A stretch of 64,000 nt of DNA. It comes from Pontibacter cellulosilyticus (GTDB lineage Bacteria > Bacteroidota > Bacteroidia > Cytophagales > Hymenobacteraceae). The position numbers were made by a program, and so were the translations under genes. The notes beneath the pieces were generated by a model that saw only the letters and a program-made list of their open reading frames with translations, did not search any database and was not told where the DNA came from. Location: assembly GCF_014306105.1 (NCBI RefSeq), contig NZ_JACRVF010000002.1, forward strand, positions 394,368 to 458,367, written 5' to 3'. The number at the start of each line of letters is the position of its first letter. Within the stretch, counting starts at the first letter, position 1. Positions 63,643 through 64,000 of the stretch are shown here, one piece after another.

Positions 63643-64000
63643 TTGGAAAATAAGAAGATCATAAGATTATTTAAGCTTGCAGCCGAGTTGATGGAGCTGC
63701 ACGATGAGAACCCATTTAAAGTGCGTTCTTACGTTAACGCAGTAGCTACCCTCGAGCTGGTAGAAGATCCGCTGGAGGGGATGAGCCAGAGCCAGTTGGA
63801 AAGTATACAGGGAGTGGGCAAGGGCATTGCAGCTAAAATTACAGAAATAAACGCCACCGGTTCGTTCGAAGAGCTAGACCAGATGCTGGCTGCCACGCCG
63901 CCGGGAGTGGTGGAGATGCTGCGCATTAAAGGTATTGGCCCCAAAAAAGTGCGCAACCTCTGGAAGGAGCTTGGCACAGAAACAGTGGAAGAGCTGCTGG
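63643..64000 (+). CDS. polX: DNA polymerase/3'-5' exonuclease PolX, 5' part
   Basis: The first 119 codons lie in the window; the gene runs off the right edge. The start is TTG at 63643 (MENKKIIRLF), with no ATG nearby. The polymerase-X 8-kDa domain is visible: LFKLAAELMELHDENPFKVR, and two helix-hairpin-helix motifs, SIQGVGKGIAAKI and RIKGIGPKKVRNLW. In PolX the later parts are the polymerase and PHP exonuclease. It acts in base excision repair. Confidence 0.9.
   Translation, partial: MENKKIIRLFKLAAELMELHDENPFKVRSYVNAVATLELVEDPLEGMSQSQLESIQGVGKGIAAKITEINATGSFEELDQMLAATPPGVVEMLRIKGIGPKKVRNLWKELGTETVEELL

Overview
The window looks like chromosomal core sequence from a Bacteroidota bacterium, most likely a Cytophagales/Hymenobacteraceae member close to Pontibacter. 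The lineage call is inference. It rests on two proteins with type IX secretion sorting tails, promoters matching the Bacteroidota TTG/TAnnTTTG pattern, few Shine-Dalgarno sequences, several TTG starts, and families typical of this phylum (GWxTD protein, DUF2723/GT117 transferase, PSP1-domain RicT, OmpA proteins with thrombospondin type 3 repeats). I see no rRNA, CRISPR array, prophage, transposase or plasmid gene. The only RNA gene recognised is one tRNA-Arg.

Layout. 1-4.6 kb: 5' end of ricT, a Wzx-type flippase convergent with a GT4 glycosyltransferase, and a zinc alcohol dehydrogenase. 4.7-13 kb: an acetyltransferase, a CPBP membrane protease, the guanidinium-type SMR exporter gdx, then a leftward block rsfS-ftsH-LUD-lpxH-hypothetical facing birA, and a YceI protein. 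13-16 kb: two T9SS-sorted proteins around an AT-rich gap. 15.9-27.4 kb: the GT117 transferase, a GWxTD lipoprotein overlapping rlmB, manC-kdsD (sugar-nucleotide and LPS supply), recQ, purD and a bacilliredoxin. 27.6-38 kb: an orphan small gene, tRNA-Arg, a TVP38 membrane protein, a cystathionine gamma-synthase type enzyme, small unknowns, an OmpA lipoprotein, a frameshifted isoaspartyl peptidase/asparaginase, STAS and DUF5329 proteins, a 642-residue unknown secreted protein, DUF421 and trxA. 38-52 kb: an S41 peptidase, dnaE, an MscS channel, an MFS exporter, a LysM lytic transglycosylase, an O-methyltransferase and an M16 peptidase. 52-64 kb: an outer-membrane protein, a GT9 heptosyltransferase, an M24 aminopeptidase, an OmpA/TSP3 protein, an RBBP9 hydrolase, pyrR-pyrB, unknown secreted proteins, an EVE protein and the start of polX.

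Functionally this is mostly housekeeping and envelope biogenesis: LPS and surface-sugar supply (manC, kdsD, lpxH, GT4, GT9, Wzx, GT117), peptidoglycan turnover, protein quality control (FtsH, S41, M16, M24), DNA replication and repair (dnaE, recQ, polX), translation factors (rsfS, rlmB) and pyrimidine/purine synthesis.

The most unusual signal is not a gene. The heptamer AAGTATA (or its complement TATACTT) occurs on both strands, inside and between genes, about 29 times in the first 10 kb by hand count, where roughly two would be expected. It often sits at terminators, is rare in the genes likely to be most highly expressed, and behaves like a genome-wide iterated word. Intergenic gaps also carry several short hairpin repeat families (REP-like), an inverted-repeat pair at the dnaE start, and some very long perfect-palindrome terminators.
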